Positions 9,404 to 16,697 of a DNA stretch of 64,000 nucleotides are shown piece by piece. How positions within the stretch are numbered: the first letter of the stretch is position 1; the number at the start of each line of letters is the position of its first letter. The position numbers and the translations under genes were made by a program. A model generated the notes under the pieces. It searched no databases. It was not told the DNA's origin and saw only the letters and a program-made list of their open reading frames with translations. This stretch comes from Acidithiobacillus acidisediminis (GTDB lineage: Bacteria > Pseudomonadota > Gammaproteobacteria > Acidithiobacillales > Acidithiobacillaceae). Where the stretch lies: positions 2,288,001 to 2,352,000 of the forward strand of contig NZ_JALQCS010000001.1 of assembly GCF_023277115.1 (NCBI RefSeq), in the 5' to 3' direction.

Positions 9404-9463
9404 CAAACTTTATTGCCCATGTCCAAACTTTATTACCCATGATCAAACTTTATTGCCTGCGAA
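9404..9463. repeat. Three 20-bp direct repeats, putative TnsB-binding sites at the transposon end
   Basis: Copies start at 9404, 9424 and 9444 with exact 20-bp periodicity. The shared core on the plus strand is CAAACTTTATTGCCCATG (second copy A for G at one position, third copy diverging after TTGCC). The array lies between tnsA and the inferred transposon terminus, as do the 22-bp TnsB sites of Tn7, four of which are packed at its right end. The match to TnsB-site function is by position and arrangement. Confidence 0.8.
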
Positions 9464-9642
9464 CACAATCCGCTGCCTTCCACGAAAGACAGTGGATTGC
9501 GCCCTCTGGTATCCGCATCGGCCCGATAATCCGTCTTGTGCTTCTCCTTGCGGCTATACACCTTTCGGTCCCGCTCCACCTTGGTCGGCAGAACCCCCAT
9601 CCGCACCTTGAGGCGCGGGAGTTTTCCTCGCAGCTTTTCCAT
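9433..9642 (-). CDS. Small basic protein, C terminus apparently replaced by transposon end
   Basis: 69 residues starting MEKLRGKLPRLKVRMGVLP, preceded by a strong ribosome-binding site (GGAGGTGAACA directly before the ATG). The first 45 residues are Arg/Lys-rich, and no defined domain is recognised. The last ten or so codons (SQAIKFDHG and neighbours) are encoded by the TnsB-site repeats of the Tn7-type element, so the original gene was probably cut by the insertion and now reads into transposon DNA. It could remain functional if the lost residues are dispensable. Confidence 0.5.
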   Translation of the reverse strand: MEKLRGKLPRLKVRMGVLPTKVERDRKVYSRKEKHKTDYRADADTRGRNPLSFVEGSGLCSQAIKFDHG

Positions 9643-9739
9643 TGTTCACCTCCGTAACCAATTGTCTCAGCCGTTCCATGGCGGATTTGCTATAGGCCAA
9701 GTTTACCACAGGCATACCCCACAGATCCTCCTCACCCAC
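9554..9739 (-). CDS. Hypothetical small island protein
   Basis: 61 residues from a GTG start, beginning MGEEDLWGMPVVNLAYSKS. The N-terminal 35 residues read as plausible coding sequence (SAMERLRQLVTEV helix), while the Gly/Ala-rich tail overlaps the next gene's start out of frame, so the true end could differ. Box A lies directly at its 5' end (9741-9758). No family is recognised; overlap with a better-supported gene makes this weak. Confidence 0.35.
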   Translation of the reverse strand: MGEEDLWGMPVVNLAYSKSAMERLRQLVTEVNNGKAARKTPAPQGADGGSADQGGAGPKGV

Positions 9740-9740
9740 A

Positions 9741-9758
9741 GCACGGATTTTCTCGTCA
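9741..9758 (-). promoter_or_regulatory. Box A island motif, copy 1 (two mismatches)
   Basis: Minus-strand TGACGAGAAAATCCGTGC, two differences from the 18-bp consensus TGACGAGACAATCCGCGC. It abuts the start of the 61-residue ORF. See the other four copies at 10877, 12642, 15814 and 18296. Confidence 0.5.
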
Positions 9759-9816
9759 ACCAGAAAAAAGCCACCACATCAAAAAGATATGGTGGCGCGT
9801 GCTTGGTGGTGGTGGA

Positions 9817-10323
9817 CTAGAACTTCACGCGAGGGCGAGATGGTACATCAAAAGGCACCACGAACGGGATCTCGTCGTCGAAATCCATGGGAGCGGCATG
9901 ACCACCACCGCCACCGGAACGGGCAGGCGCGGCAGATGGAGCAGAACCAGCCGATGCGCCCGCACCATCATGCTCACCGCCAGTTCCACCACTGCGTCCG
10001 CCAACCAGCTGCAAACGATCGCCGATGATCTCGGTCGTGTAGCGATCCTGGCCTTCCTTATCGGTCCACTTGCGCGTCTGCAGCTTCCCTTCGATGTAGG
10101 CCATACTTCCCTTTTTCAGGTACTCGCCAGCAACCTCGGCGATGCGCCCGAAGAGCGCGACTCGATGCCACTCGGTATTTTCTACCTTGTTTCCATCTTT
10201 ATCCTTGTAGGTTTCCGACGTTGCAATTGCCAGATTGGCAACTGCCTTACCGTCGGGCATATACCGCATCTCGGGGTCCCGCCCCAAGTGGCCCAAAATG
10301 ATTACACGATTTACACCTGCCAT
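9817..10323 (-). CDS. ssb: Single-stranded DNA-binding protein (mobile-element copy)
   Basis: 168 residues. The OB fold is evident in the first 110 residues ([64 protein letters not shown]), followed by a Gly/Ala/Ser-rich linker. SSB normally ends in an acidic tip DDDIPF that recruits other replication proteins; here DFDDEIPF is followed by 14 more residues ([14 protein letters not shown]). The start ATG has AGGAG ten bases upstream. Island and plasmid SSBs protect transferred single strands; neighbours are DNA-processing genes. Confidence 0.95.
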   Translation of the reverse strand: MAGVNRVIILGHLGRDPEMRYMPDGKAVANLAIATSETYKDKDGNKVENTEWHRVALFGRIAEVAGEYLKKGSMAYIEGKLQTRKWTDKEGQDRYTTEIIGDRLQLVGGRSGGTGGEHDGAGASAGSAPSAAPARSGGGGGHAAPMDFDDEIPFVVPFDVPSRPRVKF

Positions 10324-10356
10324 GACTGCATTCTCCTAAAAATGAAACACCAAGAC

Positions 10357-10380
10357 GGTATAGCGCCGACCCATGGCGAC
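10357..10380 (-). promoter_or_regulatory. Box B promoter element upstream of ssb
   Basis: Minus-strand CGCCATG-N7-GCTATACC, about 35 bases before the ssb start. The terminal GCTATACC resembles a -10 hexamer (TATACC). The same arrangement occurs at 15777-15800 and 18254-18277. Confidence 0.55.
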
Positions 10381-10391
10381 AAGAAAAAAGG

Positions 10392-10658
10392 CTATTCCGT
10401 CAGGTATCGGCGGATATCCGAGCCAGGAACATTGCGCCCTGCCTTTTCCCGACGCCCAGCGCACTCCACACAACGAACCGCATGGACAGCTTCTACGCGC
10501 GCGGGAGGGATCGTGTCTCCACAATCCAGGCAGTACCGGCCATGCTCATCTTCATCTGGTTCTTCCACATCCACAGCAATACGCAACCGTGCGATTGCCG
10601 CTTCCCGTTCCGCTTCCTCAAAATGGGAAGCGATGTCTCCCTCATCCCCCTGTAACAA
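10392..10658 (-). CDS. TraR/DksA-type C4 zinc-finger protein
   Basis: 88 residues. The C-terminal half has the four-Cys finger of the family (CLDCG near residue 43 and CVEC near 63) after an acidic helical N terminus (EEAEREAAIARLRIAVDVEEPDEDE in two parts). TraR proteins of conjugative elements and phages bind RNA polymerase through the secondary channel and imitate DksA with ppGpp. The start is TTG, with AGGAGG six bases upstream, placed just behind the stop of the 55-residue ORF, so both are co-transcribed. Function is by family only. Confidence 0.85.
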   Translation of the reverse strand: MLQGDEGDIASHFEEAEREAAIARLRIAVDVEEPDEDEHGRYCLDCGDTIPPARVEAVHAVRCVECAGRREKAGRNVPGSDIRRYLTE

Positions 10659-10667
10659 AGGTGCCTC

Positions 10668-10835
10668 CTAGTATCGAATGACAAACTTCACCAAAAACAA
10701 ATCACGCCCTTGCTGCGCCAGGCGCTTGCAGATTTTTGCTGCACGGGTCTTCGGGCGAAGTTTCATCCCCAAAGACTTTGAATACAGACTACCACCAGCA
10801 AACTCCCGAATCTCGTATAGCGTCTTGCTTTTCAT
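10668..10835 (-). CDS. Hypothetical 55-residue island protein
   Basis: Starts MKSKTLYEIREFAGG at an ATG with GGAGG five to eight bases upstream; a longer in-frame reading to 10910 lacks such a site and crosses box A. The protein is basic, with an Arg/Lys-rich middle (RPKTRAAKICKRLAQQGRD). No family is recognised. Its stop is followed at once by the ribosome-binding site of the TraR/DksA gene. Confidence 0.6.
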   Translation of the reverse strand: MKSKTLYEIREFAGGSLYSKSLGMKLRPKTRAAKICKRLAQQGRDLFLVKFVIRY

Positions 10836-10876
10836 CAGCGTTCCTCCAAACAATCGTGATGCTTCGCCTATCCTAA

Positions 10877-10894
10877 GCGCAGATTGTCTCGTCA
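10877..10894 (-). promoter_or_regulatory. Box A island motif, copy 2
   Basis: Minus-strand TGACGAGACAATCTGCGC, one difference from consensus, 41 bases upstream of the 55-residue gene. Preceded by T, which makes TTGACG, a good -35 hexamer, but no convincing -10 follows at 17 bases (GATAGG). Confidence 0.65.
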
Positions 10895-10913
10895 AGACGG
10901 AATATTCCACCAG

Positions 10914-12602
10914 CTACGCAACATGCTCCAATAAAAGACTGGATTGCGCACCTTCAGCATGATCAATAGAGGCATTCCAATCCATGTGGTAGCCAAGCTC
11001 TTTTTGCGTGCTTTCCAGTGCTTCGGAAATTTTTTCTTCTTTGCTTTCCTTGCCCTCCCATCGAGCAAGAGATACCCGCTTCATGGCCTTGTCGGAGATC
11101 TTCTCCGCATCCGCATACTGTGCCCAGAAGCCTTCGTTCTCGCCCCCCGGAATCCAGGACCGGGCACGGCCAACCAACAGATTCAGCCGGTCAATGAGGT
11201 CAGGGCGCGTTGGGAAGAAATGGATCGTACCGATTCCTGGGTAAAACCGTACATCCATGTACGAACAGGAAACTCTCTCTCCGTCGCGCAGGTTTTGAAA
11301 GCTGCTCGTCCCCTCTTCGAATACCGATTCCAGAGAAATTTCCGGTTCCGTTTTTCCGTCGAGAATAGCAAAGGCACGATCCAGATCTTTCAGACTCTGC
11401 ATTTCGCTCCAACCAAGGCCACGCCTCCACCCCTCCAGAGAGAATCCACCAAGGATGAAACGCTTGTTGCGAATCCGCATGCCTACCCGGTGCTTGGCGT
11501 TGGACTTCCAGGGGCGATAAAAGGCGACGTTCTCCGTTCCCTGTCGCGTGATCCGGTCGAACAGGTCCAGGCAGATGTCCAGGTGGATATCGCCTTGCGA
11601 CTCGGCCAATCCCTGCAGGAATCCATAGATGTTAGGCAAACTGAACTCCAGCTTCGAGATATGGGAAAACTCCGCACGGATTCGATCGACCGCCTTGCGC
11701 GTCAGATACTTCTCTGTCTCTGTTGCCATAAGAACCGCCGTCCAAGCCCGCTCTTTCAGGCCTTCGTACGTTTCTGCAAGGTGCTTCTGCATTGATGTCT
11801 TGCCAGAAAATCCAGTCTGCACGCGAATATTGGGGCTTTCCTTTTTCTCCGCGTTGCTCACCAGATCGGCAAGCTTGAGTCCCAGCATCCCGCGGAAGTA
11901 ATCCGCCCGCATCCGTGGGCCCACTGTAGCCAATTCAGCCTGCCAAGCCTCCTGGAAGGCGATCACCAGGTTTTTGATAGTTTCTCCGCGCAGGGCGATT
12001 TTCCCGCCAATCTCAAAGTCCACGGCCTCCGGCCCCGCATCTTTTTTGAGTCCATCCAGAAAATCGGTGCTGAAGCAGCCAGCCTCTGGCGTTTTCTTGA
12101 GCCAAACAAGGGCCACTTCCACATCGGTTTTGCGCTGTGTATCTGGGTCCAGAAAGGCCGATTTCTCGTATCGCACAGACCCGTTCTTCTCGACCAGCTT
12201 CACCAGCCGTTCGCGTTTCTCGCTGAACGGGTTGCGGATCGTCTCAGCATTGAGAATGGCGACGATCTCGCCAGACAGCAGCCCGTCCCATGCATACAGA
12301 ACGTGCTCCGCTCCATTCCGGAATGGGGGATTCATAATAATGTGCGAATACATACTGAGCCCGCCCATTTCCAGAAAATCCACACCAACCACGGTCCCCT
12401 TCTCTCGCAAAGCGGCATGTCGTCTCAAATCGATTTCTGCAGCATGGATACGATCATTCCGCAAGTCGTAGGGCTTCGCATCCAGCAGGTCGCCGTTGCC
12501 CGCCGACGGCTCAAGAACCAGAAGGAAATCCCGGTCTTGGAACAAGGACCATGCAGTACGGGCAAGATTTTCTGGTGTTGGGTAAAATTGCAGATTTTCC
12601 AT
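10914..12602 (-). CDS. N6-type DNA methyltransferase with DUF4942 domain
   Basis: 562 residues. The N-terminal 170 residues form a class I SAM methyltransferase: motif I EPSAGNGDLL at 31-40 and catalytic NPPF at 91-94, typical of N6-adenine or N4-cytosine methylases. The C-terminal half matches the DUF4942 pattern common in mobile-element methylases (VAFYRPWKSN, RNKRFILGGF, DLDRAFAILDGK, MDVRFYPGIGTIHFF). No restriction endonuclease gene is adjacent, so an orphan methylase that protects the island from host restriction is the likely role. A box A copy lies 40 bases upstream of the ATG. Confidence 0.85.
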   Translation of the reverse strand: MENLQFYPTPENLARTAWSLFQDRDFLLVLEPSAGNGDLLDAKPYDLRNDRIHAAEIDLRRHAALREKGTVVGVDFLEMGGLSMYSHIIMNPPFRNGAEHVLYAWDGLLSGEIVAILNAETIRNPFSEKRERLVKLVEKNGSVRYEKSAFLDPDTQRKTDVEVALVWLKKTPEAGCFSTDFLDGLKKDAGPEAVDFEIGGKIALRGETIKNLVIAFQEAWQAELATVGPRMRADYFRGMLGLKLADLVSNAEKKESPNIRVQTGFSGKTSMQKHLAETYEGLKERAWTAVLMATETEKYLTRKAVDRIRAEFSHISKLEFSLPNIYGFLQGLAESQGDIHLDICLDLFDRITRQGTENVAFYRPWKSNAKHRVGMRIRNKRFILGGFSLEGWRRGLGWSEMQSLKDLDRAFAILDGKTEPEISLESVFEEGTSSFQNLRDGERVSCSYMDVRFYPGIGTIHFFPTRPDLIDRLNLLVGRARSWIPGGENEGFWAQYADAEKISDKAMKRVSLARWEGKESKEEKISEALESTQKELGYHMDWNASIDHAEGAQSSLLLEHVA

Positions 12603-12641
12603 CGTTTCCCCGCCATCAATTCTGAGTCAGATTCACCCTTG

Positions 12642-12659
12642 GCGCGGATTGTCTCGTCA
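12642..12659 (-). promoter_or_regulatory. Box A island motif, copy 3 (exact)
   Basis: Exact TGACGAGACAATCCGCGC on the minus strand. Its first three bases are the stop codon of the upstream uracil-DNA glycosylase gene, and its end is 40 bases before the methyltransferase start. Confidence 0.7.
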
Positions 12660-13286
12660 GCCGGGGATCGTTGGTTTTGCCCGCAGGAAACTCGCGGCTT
12701 TCCGTACCACTTCCTCTCCGATTGCGCTCCATTTGCGGCCATCTGGAGCATTGCGGTTCCACGCCAGTGGGCTTGTGTGGGGCATGGCGTAGAGCCGTGC
12801 CCCACGAGGCCAAGCCGCCCGCAAATCTTCCCGGTACAGGCATGCGGCTTTTTGGGGGTCGTGGCCATTGGCATCCAGTGTCCCAATGTTGCTCTCCAGT
12901 TTCGCAATTCCCGTCAGGGCAGCAATGGCTGTAGCCCCGACGGTCAGCACCACTTCTGGCCTTGCATTGGCAATCGTCCCTGCCAGATAGGGCAGGCAAT
13001 TCGCGATTTCCTGATTCGTCGGCTTCCGATTCCCCTCTGGCCGACAGCGCACGATATTGGCGCACCCATAGTCATAGCCGCGTCGCAAGCCGTATTCTTC
13101 CAGCAGGCGATGTAGGGTCCGCCCTGCCCTGCCTACAAAGCCCTTGCCCTGAGCGTCCTCATCGGCCCCTGGCGCCTCGCCAATGACCAGCAGGCGACAG
13201 GAACGACCAAAATCTGGCAGGTCCGGCATGACCACTTGGGTGCGAGAAGCACAAAGGGACGGGCAACGAGTGCAGTCGCTAATCAT
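12657..13286 (-). CDS. Uracil-DNA glycosylase, family 4/5-like iron-sulfur type
   Basis: 209 residues from MISDCTRCPSLCASRTQ. The N-terminal Cys pair (CTRCPSLC) and later cysteines (NIVRC, NCLPYL region) fit the 4Fe-4S ligands of family 4 enzymes. Catalytic motif A is IGEAPGADEDAQGKGFVGRAG (split: IGEAPGADED, GKGFVGRAG) and the C-terminal motif is HTSPLAWN. The enzyme removes uracil arising from cytosine deamination, or dUTP misincorporation. The ATG overlaps the end of the upstream membrane-protein gene, so it belongs to the operon starting at the helicase. Confidence 0.88.
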   Translation of the reverse strand: MISDCTRCPSLCASRTQVVMPDLPDFGRSCRLLVIGEAPGADEDAQGKGFVGRAGRTLHRLLEEYGLRRGYDYGCANIVRCRPEGNRKPTNQEIANCLPYLAGTIANARPEVVLTVGATAIAALTGIAKLESNIGTLDANGHDPQKAACLYREDLRAAWPRGARLYAMPHTSPLAWNRNAPDGRKWSAIGEEVVRKAASFLRAKPTIPG

Positions 13287-13650
13287 GATGATCTTCCCGC
13301 AATGGATGATCGATAAAAAATATGATCCGGTCCAATTCACCCCAGGTTGGGTGCCGCTCCTGGCCGCAGATTGCAACCCAAGAGCACCGTACCGCATCGA
13401 ACCTGGATGCTTCACTGCGCAAGATGTGCATGGCCGCATCGCTTACCGGCTGATCGCTCCAAACCACCCGCACCAACCAAAGGATTGCGGTAATGCAGAG
13501 CAGGGCAACACCAAGGCCCAAAATGACCGCGCTCCAAGGATGCAGAAAATCTCTCTGGTACCCGGTAATGACACCCATACATCCAAGGGTAAAGGTGTAA
13601 ATCTCAATCCACGGGAACGGCGCGTGTGGGCCGGGAAAGGTGTATCTCAT
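13279..13650 (-). CDS. Small integral membrane protein, unknown function
   Basis: 123 residues from MRYTFPGPHAPFPW. Two hydrophobic segments are clear, about residues 15-35 (IEIYTFTLGCMGVITGY) and 42-65 (AVILGLGVALLCITAILWLV), followed by a soluble C-terminal tail of about 55 residues. The ATG overlaps the previous gene's stop (ATGA), with GGAGC upstream. No family is recognised. Confidence 0.65.
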   Translation of the reverse strand: MRYTFPGPHAPFPWIEIYTFTLGCMGVITGYQRDFLHPWSAVILGLGVALLCITAILWLVRVVWSDQPVSDAAMHILRSEASRFDAVRCSWVAICGQERHPTWGELDRIIFFIDHPLREDHHD

Positions 13651-13832
13651 GAAAGAAGCTCCAACAGAGTGCGATGATCCTCTACCGCAATCCACAGCGC
13701 GGCTATAGTGAGCCAAAAGCTCTCGGCAAACATGGCAGCATCATTATCCATAAGGCCCTGCATACCTTCGCCCAAGGCCAGAGAAAGGCCAGTCATGGTG
13801 CAGAGCAGGCGGAGCAGGACCATCGTAGCCAT
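13647..13832 (-). CDS. Small membrane protein, 61 residues
   Basis: One or two hydrophobic segments (MVLLRLLCTMTGLSLALG and ESFWLTIAALWIAV). It starts one base after the stop of the zinc-ribbon gene and overlaps the next gene by four bases, so translation is coupled. Unknown function; conserved packing with neighbours is the main evidence that it is real. Confidence 0.55.
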   Translation of the reverse strand: MATMVLLRLLCTMTGLSLALGEGMQGLMDNDAAMFAESFWLTIAALWIAVEDHRTLLELLS

Positions 13833-13833
13833 C

Positions 13834-14187
13834 TCACAAATCTTTCACAGATGGCCACTTCCGCCGTATTTTCCCTTCTCGGTCACCACCGCACCGCTTG
13901 CAGAGGCCTGTTTCCTTGGCGCAGTCTCGGCACAAGATATCAGTGGCCGTGCTGCTGTAGACCTGCTCCTTTCCACAGCACATGCACGGCTCTGTGGTGA
14001 TAGCTTGCCCACCAATGCAACTGCCGTAGTAGCAGATTTGGCATAGGCCAGACTGTACCCGATTCTGATGCTCTGGGTCCGTGCGCAGCTTGTCGGCAAA
14101 GTCGATAGCCCGCTGCATACGGTCTTTCGATGCGCGGGTCCAGGATTCCATATTGGCTGCGCTCATGATCCTGCGTTTACGCTCCAT
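13834..14187 (-). CDS. Cys-rich zinc-ribbon protein, unknown function
   Basis: 117 residues from MERKRRIMSAANMES, chosen because GGAG lies seven bases before this ATG. The C-terminal half has four CxxC-like pairs (CQICYYGSC, CMCCG, CRDC, CKRCG), suggesting two zinc ribbons. It follows the helicase gene by 18 bases in the same operon. No family could be named. Confidence 0.65.
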   Translation of the reverse strand: MERKRRIMSAANMESWTRASKDRMQRAIDFADKLRTDPEHQNRVQSGLCQICYYGSCIGGQAITTEPCMCCGKEQVYSSTATDILCRDCAKETGLCKRCGGDREGKIRRKWPSVKDL

Positions 14188-14205
14188 CACAATTCTCCAC
14201 AGCAT

Positions 14206-15723
14206 TCAAACCCTCAACCCTGCATAATCCGTCGGCTGCCTAAGCGTATGGATTGCACGAGTCTTGGCGACATATAGCAATCGCTTTTCCTCATCACTCT
14301 CAAGCCTTTTCTTGTTGAAAAGGCCATCAGAAAGACAGACGGAATCGAACTCCATCCCCTTGCTTTTGTGAGCCGTAATGACAATACGATCACAGGACTT
14401 CCATGCATCCTTGTCGCCATCCAGATCCACAGAGGAATCCATGACGGACTGCAGCCCGTCAACGCCATAGTCGTCGACCAGCTTCAACAACATCTTGATA
14501 TCGTTTCCTTCACTTGACCCCGCGTGTTCTCGTAACTCATCCTCTGACTTGAAAAGCGCGAATTGCCCTGATGGCTCACCATCCACCAGTTTCTGATAAT
14601 CTCGGAGGAAAGCGCGGATTCCGGCTTTCCCACTAACACCAACCCGCTGCTTGTCAGACAATCCACTCATGGCTCGGTCGATGGCCTCGGCATTGGTGCG
14701 CACAATGGTGGCACGCGAAGCCTCAGTAGATTTGCCAGTGAACACTTTTGATGTTCTGTCCGGGCGTCCCTCCAGAAAGTATTTTGCCCCCAAGCTCTGC
14801 AACACCTGGTTTGCGTCGTCGGCCACCGCCTGCCCAAAGCGGAAGCTCATGGTCAAAGGCGTCTCCGGTAGATCGAGAGACTGCATGGCGTTCTTCGCCC
14901 CGCGCCACTCGTAGATCTGCTGGAATGCATCACCCACATAAAAAACCGGGATCTTCTGTGCCGTCGTCAATAGCAACATCAGTCCGTCAGCATCTTGCGC
15001 CTCATCAAACAGGATGTAGTCGTAGCGAAAGCCAGCAGCGTTAAGTTTTGGGGACGAAAGCACGAATTCCCGAAGATAGAGGTCATGCGTCACGGGGAAA
15101 TCACTTTTAGGATTGAGCATTTCCCCCAATGCCCGCTTGGCAAGTTCTATAGCCTGATCGCGAATCTTGTAGCAGGTTTTGCAGTTTTGCTCGTTCTCTG
15201 CCAGCTTCTGGTTGATCTCGGTTTTGAGGCTCTGGTTCTCACCACAAGAGGCAAAGATTGCCTCCAATTCCCGACGCTCAGCGAAAATGGCCTTGCAGGC
15301 ATCATTCCATGCCACGTGTTCCTTCGTAATCTGTGCATCCGAGGTGCGCAGAAACCTGGAGAGAGTGCCTAATGCCACTTCCCCTATGGCGTAGCTGTAA
15401 TCTCCGGTGACCCCGAATCTGGAGCGAAGGTAGGAAGCATTCAGGCGCTTGTTCAGTCGGGCGCCGTATTTGCGTCCAAACCCCGCAAAAGCCAGCGAGT
15501 GAAACGTCCGTGCCTGGCATGCAGAACCCTCGAACTTCCTTTGTGCCTCTGTGGCGATTGCCTTGTTGAAAGACAGGTAAAGCCCCCGCTTTTGCCCGAG
15601 TTCCTGCGCAATCGCGGCGAGAGTGGTGGTTTTGCCGGTCCCGGCCAGGGCAGAGACCTTGAAGCTCTGCATTTTCTTGGCCATGGCAACCGCCTTGCGC
15701 TGTTCTTGAGTAAGGGCAAACAT
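14206..15723 (-). CDS. UvrD/Rep-type superfamily 1 helicase
   Basis: 505 residues. Q-motif-like N terminus (LTQEQRKAVA), Walker A ALAGTGKTTT at about residues 29-38, motif Ia FNKAIATEAQRKF, motif II DEAQDADGLML near 265, motif III GDAFQQIYEWRGA, and a C-terminal motif V/VI region (VITAHKSKGMEFDSV, KRLLYVAKTRA). Shorter than UvrD (about 720), with reduced 2A/2B domains, as in FBH1-like and mobile-element helicases. It is the first gene of the operon; box A and box B lie 90 and 55 bases upstream. Role in island replication or repair is inferred. Confidence 0.88.
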   Translation of the reverse strand: MFALTQEQRKAVAMAKKMQSFKVSALAGTGKTTTLAAIAQELGQKRGLYLSFNKAIATEAQRKFEGSACQARTFHSLAFAGFGRKYGARLNKRLNASYLRSRFGVTGDYSYAIGEVALGTLSRFLRTSDAQITKEHVAWNDACKAIFAERRELEAIFASCGENQSLKTEINQKLAENEQNCKTCYKIRDQAIELAKRALGEMLNPKSDFPVTHDLYLREFVLSSPKLNAAGFRYDYILFDEAQDADGLMLLLTTAQKIPVFYVGDAFQQIYEWRGAKNAMQSLDLPETPLTMSFRFGQAVADDANQVLQSLGAKYFLEGRPDRTSKVFTGKSTEASRATIVRTNAEAIDRAMSGLSDKQRVGVSGKAGIRAFLRDYQKLVDGEPSGQFALFKSEDELREHAGSSEGNDIKMLLKLVDDYGVDGLQSVMDSSVDLDGDKDAWKSCDRIVITAHKSKGMEFDSVCLSDGLFNKKRLESDEEKRLLYVAKTRAIHTLRQPTDYAGLRV

Positions 15724-15776
15724 TTCATCTCCGCTTCGTTGTCCTGCAGACGTAGTGCAGGCTGCCTACCAGTTAC

Positions 15777-15800
15777 GGTATAGCAACTAGCCATGGCGGC
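15777..15800 (-). promoter_or_regulatory. Box B promoter element upstream of the helicase
   Basis: Minus-strand CGCCATG-N7-GCTATACC with an extended -10 (TTGCTATACC) located 55 bases before the helicase ATG; box A lies a further 14 bases upstream. Confidence 0.6.
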
Positions 15801-15813
15801 CCGCTCAACTACT

Positions 15814-15831
15814 GCGCGGATTGTCTCGTCA
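15814..15831 (-). promoter_or_regulatory. Box A island motif, copy 4 (exact)
   Basis: Exact TGACGAGACAATCCGCGC. Start-to-start distance to the TATACC hexamer of box B is 49 bases, a position suited to an activator site upstream of the -35 region. Confidence 0.7.
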
Positions 15832-15869
15832 GAGATGAGGTGGAGACCCCTTGTGATACTAGACGATCA

Positions 15870-16271
15870 TCATTCAATTTCAATATTTTTGATGATCTTC
15901 CTCTTGATCTCAGAGATAAACCGGCCTGCACTTGCAATGTGCTCATGCGCGCCTACTTTGTCCAAAGAGTCATAGCTGTAGTCGGCAACCAATCTTGCAC
16001 TTTCAGCCCTGGTCAGGATTTTACTCATTTCAACGCCAACTTTCCCAGTCTTTACAAAGTGCCTGGAAAACTCAGAGATCAAACCACTATGAGACCTAAT
16101 ATTTTCCGCTCCCTGCACTCTCTGATGAATCAAAGCAGCTTTTGCAGCGTCTAGCATTGCATAGTACGCACGATTTACCGAACCATTATAGTCTTCGGCA
16201 TTATACAGAGTTATAGCAGACTTGAATGCTACATCAGCTTTGGACATAAGCTCATTAGATAAACTTTTCAT
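15870..16271 (-). CDS. HEPN-domain protein of an MNT/HEPN toxin-antitoxin pair
   Basis: 133 residues, helical, with the family's NRAYYAMLDAAKAAL stretch near residue 33 and HSGLISEFSRHFVKTG near 62, then a second helix pair (LTRAESARLVADYSYDS). HEPN proteins are usually ribonuclease toxins or their relatives. The start overlaps the nucleotidyltransferase stop by four bases, the standard layout. Its coding sequence is clearly richer in A/T than its neighbours, which suggests separate acquisition. Whether the RNase motif is intact cannot be judged safely from the sequence alone. Confidence 0.85.
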   Translation of the reverse strand: MKSLSNELMSKADVAFKSAITLYNAEDYNGSVNRAYYAMLDAAKAALIHQRVQGAENIRSHSGLISEFSRHFVKTGKVGVEMSKILTRAESARLVADYSYDSLDKVGAHEHIASAGRFISEIKRKIIKNIEIE

Positions 16272-16624
16272 AATTGGATACCCTCTCTTTTAATGTTATC
16301 CAAAAGTTCTTGATTTGTATATTTGTCTGGATGATCCCAATACTCTACTGGAACCAAAACCGTTGTAATTACGTAACCAGTTTCTAACAAGACTTCTGCA
16401 GAAAGATCTGCGAGACGCATACTCAACGCATACACTTGGCTCTGCGGAATGTTGGAAACCAAAGCAACATCAACGTCGCTATCGCTCCGTGCGTCACCAC
16501 GAGCACGACTGCCAAAAAGAATGGCCTTTTCAAAAGATACCACACCCATCGCTCCATCGATAAATCTTTGGAGCGATTGCAAAAGATCCGGTGGAATATC
16601 CTGCCTTGATTTTTTCAGTTCCAT
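16268..16624 (-). CDS. MNT-type minimal nucleotidyltransferase (antitoxin)
   Basis: 118 residues from MELKKSRQDIPP; a TTG six bases upstream is the alternative start. The nucleotidyltransferase signature GSRARGDARSDSDVDVAL is complete (GSxARG and DxD). MNT antitoxins adenylylate their HEPN partner on a conserved Tyr and so block it. Gene order antitoxin then toxin, with overlap, fits. AT-rich like its partner. Confidence 0.87.
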   Translation of the reverse strand: MELKKSRQDIPPDLLQSLQRFIDGAMGVVSFEKAILFGSRARGDARSDSDVDVALVSNIPQSQVYALSMRLADLSAEVLLETGYVITTVLVPVEYWDHPDKYTNQELLDNIKREGIQL

Positions 16625-16697
16625 AACCAAGCCTGTGACACCAGTAGCCGTCTCTCATTGTACCGCGAAATCAATATTCTCCCTACAAACGAAGTCT

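Larger units (their letters stand above)
1..9467 (-). mobile_element. Tn7-type transposon, tns end (other end outside window)
   Basis: Five genes in the Tn7 order tnsA-B-C-D-E run leftwards from 9330 with 4-bp overlaps or gaps of a few bases, so they form one operon. The outer boundary is placed near 9463-9467, where three 20-bp direct repeats end and the minus-strand sequence starts TGTTCGCAGG, matching the TGT-start rule of Tn7 ends. The right limit is an inference accurate to a few bases. The element sits inside an island, not beside glmS, which fits the TnsE pathway that targets mobile elements. The left end and most cargo are not in the window. Confidence 0.85.

Noticed and set aside
9462-9480. 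GCGGATTGTG at the transposon end resembling part of box A
   Set aside because: Only nine bases match, in the opposite orientation to the other copies; probably chance.
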